From Bimuria novae-zelandiae CBS 107.79 (lineage: Eukaryota; Ascomycota; Dothideomycetes; Pleosporales; Didymosphaeriaceae): a DNA stretch of 64,000 nt. Below the pieces are notes generated by a model. The model did not search any database. It worked only from the letters and a program-made list of their open reading frames with translations, and had not been told where the DNA came from. The DNA lies in the NCBI GenBank assembly GCA_010015655.1, contig ML976732.1, forward strand, positions 29,562 to 93,561, read 5' to 3'. Positions 35,101 to 47,131 of the stretch are shown in pieces. Both the position numbers and the translations under genes were made by a program. Positions within the stretch are counted from its first letter, which is position 1. Each line of letters begins with the position of its first letter.

Positions 35101-36559
35101 AGCACGACTAGCCTCTTACACGTAATAATAGCTACCCTCACCCTAGTAGAAGACGAGGAAATAGACCTTATATAAGAAATCTCTAAACTACTAGCTAAGT
35201 AGATGGAGGAGCGAAAGGTCCTACAGGAATATAATATTTTTAGTTATTTAGTAGAAGACGTTTATTAAATATATAGTAATAAGCTACACTATTTATCCTA
35301 ATATAAGATAAAAGTGGCTATTTAAGGACCCTATACGTGGGATGCCTATTAGCTTACTAAGAAGCTATAAGGCCTTCTAGAGCATTACCTACGTTAGGTT
35401 ATAATACTAGAATAATATAAACGCGCTAAATAGTAGTAATATACGTATAAAGGACATTAATAGTACTTTAAGGCTTAAGTTAAGACTACTTATTTCTTAG
35501 GAGACTTAGATTATCGTTAACTAAAGAAGAGTTAATATAACGTACCTAATAACGACTATAAACACTATCCTATATACTAGACTAAGTACTATAAGTAGAA
35601 TAGATAGCACTAATATTTTAATAATAACTACAAGCTTTACTAATAGTAGAAGTTTAAGATAGGCTAGTTCCCCTAGGGCCTAGACCCTCGAGACCTTAAT
35701 ACGATAATAGGGAACACGTAGCTAGGAAAAGATATATATTATATATTAACCCTATAAAACTAGTGTTATTTATAGTACTTTATATACCTAAGCCTACAGG
35801 AAGAAGTAGCTTCTTCTAATAACTACCTAGGATATAACGCACTGGCCTAGAACAAGTGCCTTACTCTAAATTACTTATAGTATAGGATACTAGGAGTATA
35901 TAAATCTAATAAGATTAGAGAGACCTATACCTTATATTAATAATAATATAAATAGTATAGGATTTAGGAGATCTTAAAATTGGCATAAGTTAAGGACTAG
36001 ATTTAGGAGGCTATAGAGGGTTAGTTAGAGGATTTAAAAAACTAGATTATTACTAGGCAACGAGCCACACTAGTAATAGTATAATTATTATAGCTTATTA
36101 AGTAGACACTCGCTAAGTCGAGAAGTGCTTAATTAAGGATATTATAGTATACAGGCATTATATTATAGCACTTATTAACCTAAAGATAAACGCGTGTCTA
36201 ATTACTCTATAAATGGTTAAGAAATATAATATACTATATTATAATAAGAAAATACTACTATAAATAGGACTTGGGGATAAGACCTAATTATAAAGATATA
36301 GTAAAGGTTAGCTACGCCTAGGGACAGCACTGGTATAAGTTAATATAGAAGGCCTAGAAAGCTAACATGTTTTTACTATTATAAAGATAGGAGATATTAA
36401 AGCTATTATAAGATATAAATAGCTAAAATAGTATAATCTAGAAATAGATTAGCGCAAGAGAATAATTCTACCCTAAAATATACTAAAAATAGCTTAGGAC
36501 AAGTCCCGGCGAAAAGAAACTCTCTAGAAACCTTAGGCAAGGAAGGAGAACCAACTATT

Positions 36560-39500
36560 TATAATATAAGAAATATTAGTTTATAAGATAGACAGGATTT
36601 TAAAGTAGCGCCTAAGATAGGTGCACTATATATAGGTCTAGGAGGCTAAAATAGTTCGTAATAATTTAAGTCTACTAAAAGAATATAAAGAATTTGTAGA
36701 CCTATTTAAGGAATATAATAAGACTATCTTACCTAAACATAAGGAGTAGGATTACGAGATACTACTAATAAAGAAAGCTAAGCTATAGCTAAAGCGCCTA
36801 AGGCCCCTTACTTATAAATTAAAAAAAAAGTTAAAAGAGCTAATATAGAAGAACCTACGCTCTAGGAAATAGCGGCCTAGTTAGAACCCTATAGCCTTCC
36901 CTATAATCTTTGTTCGTAAGAAAGACGGTGTAACAGGAACAATCGCTCGTCGACACGAGAACCCTTGGCCAGTCAAGACAGGATTCGAGATCATCCGAAA
37001 ACCGACACTCATCCGTATCGGACCAATTTCGGATCTATCAGACCGATGGGGAACTACGGATCCGATTCGGACCTATTTCGGATCCATCAGACCGACGGTC
37101 AACCTATGGCAGATATGTGCTAGCTAGCCATCTGGGAAGAGGTGTATTTAGAGGAGCTTAGGGCCTTTATAGTTTAGTACCTTTTCTATATCCTTTCGTA
37201 CTAGGCCTATAGGCACTTAATTCATTCGAGGCTACTTTCTTATACACGCACTCCCATATGCCTCTGCCAGGAGATACGCCAATATCGATCCTTTAAGTGA
37301 CCTGCGCCGATACAGACGGCTGGCTACAACTCTATATAGATTATAAATAGCTAAACGCCGTAACTATAAAAATCTACTACTTATTACTATTAATAATAGA
37401 GCTTATAGATCGACTCTAAGGAGCTAAGTAGTTTACGAAATTTAACGTCTAGGATAGATTCTATAGGATTTAAATTATAAAAGGTTATAAGTAGAAAATA
37501 GCTTTCCGCACGCGATATAGCCTCTTTAAGTATATAATTATACTAATAGGACTAATAAACGCCCTAGCAACCTTTTAAGAGCTAATAAACTAAGTATTAT
37601 ATAAATACTTAGATATATTCTGTACGGCATACCTTAATAATACACTAGTATATTTAAGTAGAACCCTAGAAGAGCATAAAAAATATATCTATAAAGTATT
37701 ATAAAAGCTATAAGAGTATTAATTACTCATATATCCTAAAAAGTGTAAATTCTATGTTACTAAGACAGAATATCTAGGATTTGTGATACCCTAGGAAGGC
37801 GTTCAAATAGACCTAAAAAAGATTATAATAATAGAAGAATAGCCACTGCTAGAATTAGTAAAGGATATTTAATCCTTTTCAGGCTTTATTAACTTCTATT
37901 ATAAATTTATTAGGAACTATTCTAAGGTCACCGCCCTACTAATAGAGCTTATAAAGACAGGAAAATGGCGACCCCTATAAAAGGTAGAAGAAAGGGCTTT
38001 TAAATAGTTAAAGCACCTATTCCTAACAGCACCCTTATTATAGATATATAACCTAGAGTAGTAATATTATATCTACACGAACGCATTAGACTACGCGTTA
38101 GGGGCCGTACTATTATAAAAATATAATAATAAGAAGTAGAGACTAGTCTTCTATTATATAAAAAAGCTCTTAGGGGCAAAGCTTAATTACAAGACGTATA
38201 ATAAAGAACTACTAGTAATTATTAACTATTTTAAGTAATAGAAAGCGTAGCTTAAAGGATCTAAATACTAAATAAAGGTATTTTTTAATTACCTTAATCT
38301 TACGCGCTTCATGACGACTAAGAAGCTTAATTAATAATAAGCTAGGTAGTCTAAATAGATAGCAAAGTTTAACTTTTATATTATATATTTACTAAGAAAT
38401 ATAAATACTGCAGTAAACGCGCTTAGCAAATAATTAAACCTTATAAAAGAAGATAATAGAGGTAACTATATTATAATCTTAACCTATGCGAAGGACAGAA
38501 CCTTTTACTATAATAAAATATAGCTCGCGCTAGCACTACAGGTGCGACGCGTAGACTTCGCCTATTACGGACTAATTATAGAAGGGACACATGATTACGA
38601 GAGGCTTATAAATAAAGACTATTAAGCATATAATCTTTATAAAGCTATAAGATTAATAATATAAAATTATTAAAACTATATCTGGATTAGCAAGCAAGTG
38701 GCCCCGTAGTTAATTAAAAAACTATATAAAAATAAAGACTAGGGATACCTAAAAATAGCTAAAATAACGCGTTAGATCGCGAACGAATATACTATTCTTA
38801 GGCTACGTTAGGCAGTATAAAAGGTACTAGGTAATTATTTAGCTTGCTATAAGAACAAGCTTAAGAGATATAAGTCCTATAGCCTTTTACAGCTATTATA
38901 ATCGCCCCTAAGACTATAGTCTAATATAACTATAGATTTTATTATGAAATTACTAGCATCGTTAGTACTAGGGAATAAGGAACCCTATAACTTAATTTTA
39001 ATTATAATTTATTAACTAACTAAGGAGTTAAGATTCGTGCTAATTAGAAAAGCTATATTAGCGGAAGAATTAGCCTATATAATAGAACAAGAGCTAATAT
39101 CGTAGGTTAGATAACTAAATAAGCTTATTATAGGCAGGGCTAAGATATTTATATTATTGTATTAGACTACGTTTATGGCTAAATTAGTAATTAAGTATAA
39201 GCTTACAACAAGCTTCCACCCCAAGATAAATAGCTAAACTAAGTAAATAAATTAGACGTTAAAATAGTACCTTTAGATATATATAAATAAGTTTTAAGAT
39301 AATTAGGTTAAGCTACTACTAATAGCCTAGCTAGCATATAATAGCGCAAGATCGGCGACTATAGGGTACTCGCTATACTACGCTAATTATAGGTGTAAGC
39401 CAATAACTTACTAAGATCTACTAGATATTAAAAGCATTATAAAGGACGTAGCTAATAAAGCGAAACTTATATAAAACCTACACGAAATACTACGTAAGAA

Positions 39501-39930
39501 TATTATACAACGTAATAAGTAAATAGTAAAATAAGTAATAAAAAAAATTAAAGGACTAACTTTTAAAAAGGGGGATAGAGCCCTCCTCTCGCGAAATTTT
39601 TTTAGGATAATAAGGTTAAGTAAAAAAACTAAATAACTTTTAAAAAGGACTATTTAAGATTTAAGAAGTTAGAGGACTAGTTAATTTTAAACTATAATTA
39701 CTTATAAATACAGGTATACACCTAGTCTTCTATAAGTTATTATTAGAACTAGCACTACTAAACGTTAAATTAGAATTATATTTAAAACTTAAGGACGAAG
39801 AATATATGGTTAAGGCAATTAAGAATCTATAAAAATTTAAACGTTAGTATAAGTACCTAGTAAAATAGGAAGGATAGCTAGAAAGCTATAATATATAAAA
39901 ACTAGTAAAAAACCTTACTAACATAAAGCT
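36560..39930 (+). pseudogene. gypsy III pol remnant: RT, RNase H, integrase, chromodomain
   Basis: The RT starts before the inserted solo LTR (PIIFVRKKDG at about 36900-36928) and resumes after it (LQLYIDYK at about 37322). The active-site block is degraded to YLNNTLVYL at about 37630-37660. The block YPKKCKFYVTKTEYLGFVI follows. RNase H (YTNALDYALGAVLL) is at about 38070-38115. Integrase runs from about 38820 to 39410. A chromodomain-like segment (YKYLVK-EG, then LVKNLTN) is at about 39845-39930. Many TAG/TAA codons stand at former Trp/Gln positions. Confidence 0.78.
36929..37314 (+). repeat. 386-bp solo LTR of an unrelated family inside the gypsy III RT
   Basis: Starts TGTAACAGGAAC, ends CGATACA, and is flanked by a perfect duplication GACGG (36924-36928 and 37315-37319). 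It contains an internal direct repeat (TTTCGGATCTATCAGACCGA and TTTCGGATCCATCAGACCGA, about 50 bp apart). Its ends keep CpA/TpG, while its middle (about 37130-37230) is moderately depleted. It interrupts the codon series KKDG|W. Orientation is set by convention because LTR polarity is not otherwise shown. No other copy is in the window. Confidence 0.85.
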
Positions 39931-40536
39931 ACCCTAAACAGGTTCTATAAAGAACACCCGGACACCCCGCACCCTAAGAGGGCCTAGGATGCTAAAGATA
40001 GCGGGTTATCCTAGAAGTTAGGAGGGAGCTCCTCTATAGCTAACTAAATAAACAGGGTAAATTTAGCCAGGCTATTTAGCAAAGAGGGCTAAAGCAGGTC
40101 CCCCTTTAATTCCTTTAAAATAGCGCTTTTAATAGTAATCGCCTTTTTAGTACGCTTTATATTTAATACTAATTATTTAGCTAAGTACTTTTCTTTCACG
40201 CGTACTACGCGTATAGCCTTAAAAGCTATATTTTACTTTTTTTATACTTTTAAAATTTACGTATTTAACTTTCGCTTTTTAGTAACTAAATAAAAAAATT
40301 TATTATAAGTAATAGCTACATTACACTTCGCGCCCCTTTTTGGGCACTTATTATACTTTCTTAAATAAACTAAAACCTTATGAACCCGCGAGTAGGTTTA
40401 GTAATTAAAATATTTTAATACTATAACGCTTCTATACGCCTTAATAGTAAATATAAGTTTATAATAATAATAGATGTTAGTTATTTAGTTAGTAGGCATA
40501 ATTCTTCGCGGGCAAAGACTAAGAAGGGGAGGATAG

Positions 40537-40967
40537 TATTATAAACTAAAAGTAAGATAATAAGAGATAGGCACTTATAAGGATAAATAGTAAAAAAAAA
40601 AATAGGTTAATAAGTACGCTAAAGAGCTAGCCTTAGAGTTACGTAACTACTTAGTAGATTAGTAGTACTAAGTAACTAAGCAAGGCACGTAATTACTTAG
40701 TTAATTAGTAGTGCTAAGTAACTAAGCAAGTAGGGTATATTTACACAGGACAGTTTCCTATTATACGCTCCTTATAGTTAACTTATATATCTTTTATGCA
40801 AGTACGTTCTCTTATATAGACTAATAGTTATCTTATTTATTATAAGATTAGATTATCTAGCACGCACTAAGTATCGCATTAACTTATACTATTAAATAAT
40901 CTATAAAGTACCACGATACCTTACTGCCCTAACCTAGATTAGAACAATGCGTGAGCGCTTCATAACA
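40537..40967 (+). repeat. gypsy III 3' LTR (431 bp)
   Basis: Direct repeat of 33676-34102, ends CATAACA, followed by the CTCTT duplication. Less mutated at its 3' end than the 5' LTR. Confidence 0.88.
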
Positions 40968-40972
40968 CTCTT

Positions 40973-41461
40973 AGTTAGTTATTTTATAGTTTATTATAGA
41001 ATTAGATTATTCCTAAACCTATTTTATAGCTATTACTAGCTTTTAACTACTAAATATCTGTAAGGCACTTTACCCTTAATCTATTTTCTCTTAACCTAGA
41101 ATAGGCTTAGGTACGTAGAACCCTTGTAATAATTTTGTACTTAGTTATAACGCGTACACGTAGAGACACCCTTGTCTTCGCTTGCCGCGTTGTTAGCGCT
41201 TACGAAGTCTTGTGACTGCTCTCTAGAGAGCAACCTGGAGAGAGCGCTCTAGGGAGAGTGCTCGCCAGCGAGCAGTCTAGGACTGGTACATAGGAACACT
41301 AAAGATAGACTCTCTATCTTCGTGTTTAATCTTATTTATTAACCTATTATTTAGATTATACTTAAATATTATTAATTTATTTATAACTGCGTATTACTTT
41401 TAATACTAATATATTATTAATATATATAAGCTATTAATAACCCCTTTCTTACTTTACTAGT
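40973..41461. other. Residual outer-element sequence with a palindromic cluster
   Basis: Lies between gypsy III and copia I and belongs to the interior of the outer TIR element. At 41211-41280 a partly unmutated segment contains the perfect palindrome GCTCTCTAGAGAGC, the repeats GGAGAGAGCGCTCT and GGGAGAGTGCTC, and outer arms GACTGCTC and GAGCAGTC. No coding frame seen. Confidence 0.4.
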
Positions 41462-41686
41462 TGTCCGATTATATGGCCTCTATCTGTTGTGGATATGAGG
41501 CTGGAGCACTCTCTCTTTTGTACTATTCTAAATAGGGCTAGCGCTGCAGCGGCACTTATTTGGAGCCTCGCACACATCTGCATTCCAGACACAGACAGAA
41601 CACGAACATCATTAATTAATTATTATATCCATTAAATTCTTATTATTGCATTATCTCAAAGTAATAGAACACTATTAAATCTAATA
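41462..41686 (+). repeat. copia I 5' LTR (225 bp), half RIP-mutated
   Basis: The first 151 bp (41462-41612) are identical to the 3' LTR. From 41613 on, about 15 sites are changed, nearly all TCA to TTA, ACA to ATA or TG to TA. The boundary is sharp. Confidence 0.9.
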
Positions 41687-41984
41687 ATTAAGAGTCTCAC
41701 TACCTTAACTAAACCTTAAGAAAGGATAATGTCGCTGTTAACACTCCGCGACTTAATAATTATATTAACTAATTACACTAACTACACACTATAGCTGCTG
41801 CAGCTAAAAGCGCGATGCGAACTAATAGATATATGGCCTATTATTAACCTAGATAGAGCCAAACTCCCACGCAAAAGGCCGACACCGCCATTACCGCCAG
41901 AAATAGCGAGTTACCAACCGATTATCCGCGTAAACGACGACAATCAACAGAACCCTCTAACACGCCTAATTAGAGCTATCAAAT

Positions 41985-44900
41985 TTAGGACTTAAGGCAT
42001 ATAAGGAGGATATTAAGTTCTATAAGATACAGCTTAAAGACTATAAGATAAAGGACAAGGAATACCGCGAGGAGAGATCAAGTCTTAAGAAAGTAGTTAT
42101 CTATATCTAATCTACTATGTCGCCACACCTGCAACGCAACTGCTACAAGCCTAAAAAGCAAATTTAGCAATAGATTACGTCTCTAACACAGACCGTAGGC
42201 GTTAATAAAGAAGACGAGCGGGATAGAGCAAGAGCACGATACTTATAGGCCCTTAAGCCAATAAGACAACCCTTAAACTAGGATACCTGGCTAACTAAGT
42301 ATAATCAGGCAGCTATAGAAGTAGAGACAAATAATATTACTAAAGTATAATTAATCTATAATACTATAAAGGACTTCCTAACTGCGATTATAAAGGCTGC
42401 TCCCACTTAGGGTGTGTCCTTTCAAGAAACTGGACGCCGAGACGCAGATATGACAAGGAAGGAGATAATAAAACGCTTCTAAGAACATATAGCAATACTC
42501 CACCCGATTAAGGGCAAACAGCATAGGGGCGCCTTTGCTACTAGTAAGCTATCTCTCGCTGCTAGTGGTGCATCCACCCCAGGCACTAACAGGGACGCCT
42601 CTTACGCTGCCGAAGACGCGCCATCTTCTACGAATAACTAACGTGGACGGGGGAGACCTCGACAAAAACGATCCTTTAGTCAAAGCACCATATCTAAGCA
42701 GTCTTTAATAGAGGATATAATAATAGTTAAAGGCAAAAAATGCCCTGCTTGTAAATAAAGGCATAGTCTAAAAGACTGCTTCTACGCATATCCAGATCAT
42801 GCACTAGAGTGGTTTAGGCCACGACCTGGCTTTGTAGATATAGTACAATATAGAATCTAAAATAATTTACATCTACAAGATGAGATGAGGAAGGTGAAAA
42901 GACTAAAGTCTTAAATACTTAGAATTAAATTATTACATACTCCCACTCTAACTCGAATTACTAAGGCTAATAATAAGTGACTAGACGGACGCAAGATTAC
43001 TAAAATCCTAGCGAGCTTCTAAGCCGCATCCTTCTACAATAAATTAAACACGTACCTATTGCGATGCTTAGCTATACTCGATTTAGGCACAACCTGCTAT
43101 ATCTTTAACAACATTAATTACTTTATCTTATACCGGCCACCGGCGTTAGGAGACTTTATATAGGCAGGGAATACACAAATATAGATCTAAGGATACAGGA
43201 CTATTTATCTTAACGTATAAAGTGCAAGCAGCAATTAAATAATACGGCTAGATAATATTACCTATTACCCTAATTTGCTCTGCAACCTTATATCGTTTTA
43301 ATTACTCCGGAGGCAAGGTCTTTGGTAGGATATAAGGGCAGACCTAACGACTCTAAAAAGAAGAGATAATACTATGCTAGCAGAACTTTAAGAGTTGCAC
43401 GGATAGTAGGTGCTAGAACATAGAATAAGGCTAGTAGGTAGTATTCCTACTAATGCTGCGCACGCCACTCACAAGACTAACATACGCACTAAACGAAGAC
43501 CGTAGAAGGCAGATACGTGGACCTGGTACTAACGATTAGGCTATCTAGGCCCTTAGGCCCTTAAACACCTCGTGCAGCAATCTAAGGGAGTAAGGATTAA
43601 AGGCCTCCCTACAGTTAAATATAACGCCTGCGGTAAAGCAAAACTAAAATAGCAAATACGCTGGCAAGCCAGGGAGCGAACTAAAGGCCCTGGCGAGCGA
43701 GTCGCAATAGACTTTTATAACTACGAAGTAGATAGCTTAATATAAGAGAAGAGCTAAATACTAATTACTAACTAATTCTCTAGCTTTGCATAGGACTACT
43801 ACTTTAAGGATAACTGCCTAGCACGCTTAATTATTAAATTACTTAGCACCTTTATATAGTTTATAAAAGTATAATACAACATTATAGTGAAAGTAATTAA
43901 ATCCAACAACAAGATCTTCTCTATTAAGGTAGATGTTAAGAAGTAGTGCTTAGCGTAAGGTATTAAGATTAAGCCTTTAGCACTAGATACTTAAGCATAA
44001 AATAGAGGAGCTAAACGCTTAGGGGGTGTAATTAAGGAGAAAGCGCGCGCGATGCGACTTAACTCTAACCTACTTTAGTAAATGTGGCCTAAGATTACCC
44101 AAGCCGCAGTCTACCTGTATAATTAAACGCCGAACTACGCCAATTGATGGCGATCTCTATATAAAGTGTTCTTTATAATAGTAGCCTTTTAGAACGGCAT
44201 TATCACCTAACTAAAGAAGCCTAATTAAGCTTACTTAAAAGCCTATGGCTGCAAGACCTTTGCTATAACTAATAATACTAAACGTGGTAAGAGCAAGCTC
44301 CAGCGACTAGATCCTAAAGCATAGATAGGTTATTTGGTTAGCTACAAATTAACTAATATCTAGAGAATATGGATTCCCTCTCTAGCAAAGACAATTAGTA
44401 CTTGCGATGTAATTTTCGACGAGGATACTATGTTCTTAGGTAAAACTAAAGACCTAGTAGACAACCTCATGCACAACACATTAGAAGAAATAGTGGCCTA
44501 GGTGCGATTAGTAAAGCTACCTTCTTTACCTTAACAAGAGTAAGCCACCGAGTCCTTCTTTAAGGATAAGATAATTAGTGAAGCGCCAAAGGAAGAGGTT
44601 AAAAGCGCTCCTAAGTATAATTAAGGCAGGAGAGCTAGGTACAAATATCTAACGCCTCTATTAACACCGCTACTAGTAACACTCCTTGCACAACTAATAG
44701 CAGGAGGCGATTAAGCTAGACTACCCTAAAAGTTACAAACAAGATAGTTATAAATAAGCGCATAGGCCGCAGCCTTTATAGTAGGCACTAAAGCCAGCAG
44801 CAACAGCAAATACAAAGGCAAGATTCTTAATAAGGCGTAGCTTTGATAAATAATTATATTAAGCAAGAAGCTACATCGAAGCGTGCTTCTAAAGCCACCT

Positions 44901-46505
44901 ACATGCCAAAGCAAGCTCGAAGATCACCCTCTTTATAATATATAAAAGGAAGCAGAACGTTCCCATCTATAGAGCTACAAGGAAATAAAGTCTTAGAGCG
45001 AGGTCGTAATAGCTCTAGTAAAAGCAGCAGGCCATTAAATCCTTAACTATATGTAGGTATACACCTATAAGTTTAATAAACACCATCAACTACAAAAGTG
45101 TAAGACAAGGCTAGTAGTGCGGGGCAATTAATAGCGGCACCTAACCTCGCAAGAAACCTACGCTACAATACTTATAAGACAATCCTTTTGCATGCTTATA
45201 GCGATTGCAGCTTAGTTCAACCTAGAGCTTATCTAATATAACATTACGAACGCGTTTGTTCACGCAAAGCTAGACAGAGAAATCTATATAAGAATGCCCC
45301 GCGGATACTCGCGAGCAGGCACAGTCCTTAAACTACATAAAGCACTATATAGACTGCGCATATCTCCACTACTCTAGCAAAGAGAGTTCACATCAACGCT
45401 CCGTAATATTAGCTTTAAAACAGTGCCCCACGAGCCATACTACCTTATTAAGGACGGCATTATTATCTTCTTTTATGTAGATAATCTTATTATTGCCTAT
45501 TAGAAGAATCACGAGTCTGCAGCAAAAGTAGCTATTAAAAAAATAAGAACTAAATTTACCCTTACTAGCGGGAAAGACCTGTAATAGTTTCTAAGAATTA
45601 AAATTATTAAGGACCGCTTAAATAGAAAGATCTAGCTTTTATAAGCATTATACATTAACAAAATATCGCGCCTTATTAATTACTATAAAATTCGCCATAA
45701 TACCCTGATGGGTTTAATTAAATTACTCCTAAGAACAGGACTAGCTAGCAAGAGTAAGATTAATTAATACTAGCGCAAAGTTAGATTAATTCTCTATGCT
45801 ACAGTTATAACTTAACTAGATATCGCCTTTACAAGCTCTAGATTATCACGATTCTTATCTAACCCAAGCGAAGAGTATTAAGCGGCTACTAACTAAGTTC
45901 TCCTCTATCTTACTAATACTAAATTACTAGGTCTTTAGCTTAGGGGTGCAGATACTCTAGAAGTGGCAAGCGACGCATCCTTTATAGATAATATACTTAA
46001 TCGCAAGAGTTTACAAGGATATATTATTAAGCTATTTAGCGGCCTAATTGCCTGGAAAGCAAGCAAGCAAGATACAGTTACTATATTAACAATAGAGGCC
46101 AAACTTCTAGCGCTTTTACAAGTGGCTAAGAAGGCTATCTTCACTTCACGATTACTCTAGGAGCTCCAGATCGCTATAAGCAATCACCTAATTATAATTA
46201 ACTACGATAATTAATAAACTATTTACCTAATTACTAAAGAGATCGCAAAGCTGCAGACTAAGCTCCGCCATGTAAATATCCACAATTACTAGCTAAGATA
46301 AGAAGTCACACTTAGGAAAATTAAGATAGACTATTAACGCTTAGAGGACATAGTTGTAGATAGACTCACAAAGGCCTTACTAGTAAACAAATAGAGCAAG
46401 TTTCTAAATAAGCTAGGACTTAAAGATATATTAGACAAGATTACTAATTAAGAGGTTGCCCTACAGGATCTACAGCAGAGGATAAAGGCCTTTAAGTTAG
46501 AATAA
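41985..46505 (+). pseudogene. copia I gag-pol remnant
   Basis: A degraded frame gives a gag region (about 41985-42660) and a CCHC knuckle (KCPACK-RHSLKDCF, about 42735-42790). Integrase and its C-terminal part run to about 44500 (GGVIKEKARAMRLNSNL at about 44030-44075). RT is at about 45030-45560 with NAFVHAKLDREIYIRMPRGY and FFYVDNLII, where the family has YVDD. RNase H is at about 45955-46160 with a clean block ASDASFIDNILNRKSLQGYI. Stops interrupt nearly every domain. The RNase H segment is the longest uninterrupted one. Confidence 0.85.
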
Positions 46506-46562
46506 TAGACAGATAAATAATACGAAGGTCCAGCTTAAGGATAAGCCCAAGCTGAGGGGGTG

Positions 46563-46787
46563 TGTCCGATTATATGGCCTCTATCTGTTGTGGATATGAG
46601 GCTGGAGCACTCTCTCTTTTGTACTATTCTAAATAGGGCTAGCGCTGCAGCGGCACTTATTTGGAGCCTCGCACACATCTGCATTCCAGACACAGACAGA
46701 ACACGAACATCATCAATCAATCATCACATCCATCAAATTCTCATCATTGCATTATCTCAAAGTGACAGAACACTATCAAATCTGACA
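46563..46787 (+). repeat. copia I 3' LTR (225 bp), unmutated
   Basis: Reference copy for the solo LTR at 6585-6807 and for the 5' LTR. Ends TCTGACA, then the CTAGT duplication. CpA and TpG are fully retained although the adjoining pol is RIP-saturated. Confidence 0.92.
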
Positions 46788-46847
46788 CTAGTACTCCTGC
46801 CTAAGAACTAACCTTAGCCTTATAAGGACTAGCTACCCCTTAGGGAC

Positions 46848-47015
46848 TTAATAATTAGTATATTAAATTTTTAGATTTTATTAGTAAGAGTATTAAGGGA
46901 GTTAACCGGGGTGTCGAAACGAGGATTTAACTAGTAAAATGGAGTGATTAGCTCGCCTGTGTGATCAGCTCGCTTGTGAAGTACGTTACTAGTGGAGTTG
47001 TGGCGCGTCAAAGTA
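46848..47015 (-). repeat. Right terminal inverted repeat of the outer element, inner part
   Basis: Inverted match to 32937-33094. It is continued, after the Fot1 element, by 48892-48952. Confidence 0.8.
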
Positions 47016-47131
47016 CTCGCCCCACACGCTAAGGCTGGCGCCTTAGCCCTACTCAGCTCAACGCAACTTCTCGGCTCAACGCAACTTTTTGATCAGATTT
47101 TTCTCTACAATTCGAATATCAGCACCCCACC

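Larger units (their letters stand above)
33676..40967 (+). mobile_element. Complete Ty3/gypsy chromovirus (gypsy III), 7,292 bp, RIP-degraded
   Basis: LTRs at 33676-34102 and 40537-40967 are flanked by a perfect 5-bp duplication CTCTT (33671-33675 and 40968-40972). A polypurine tract (about 40520-40536) precedes the 3' LTR. gag, RT, RNase H, integrase and a chromodomain-like C-terminus read on the plus strand with many stops. Gag and RT are close to gypsy II. A foreign 386-bp solo LTR interrupts the RT at 36929-37314. Insertion was into the outer TIR element. Confidence 0.9.
41462..46787 (+). mobile_element. Complete Ty1/copia retrotransposon (copia I), 5,326 bp
   Basis: Two 225-bp LTRs (41462-41686 and 46563-46787) and a perfect 5-bp duplication CTAGT (41457-41461 and 46788-46792). 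A purine tract (GCTGAGGGGG) precedes the 3' LTR. The gag-pol order is copia type: zinc knuckle, integrase, RT, RNase H. The interior is RIP-degraded. The 3' LTR is essentially unmutated, and the 5' LTR is mutated only in its last ~75 bp. Confidence 0.92.
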
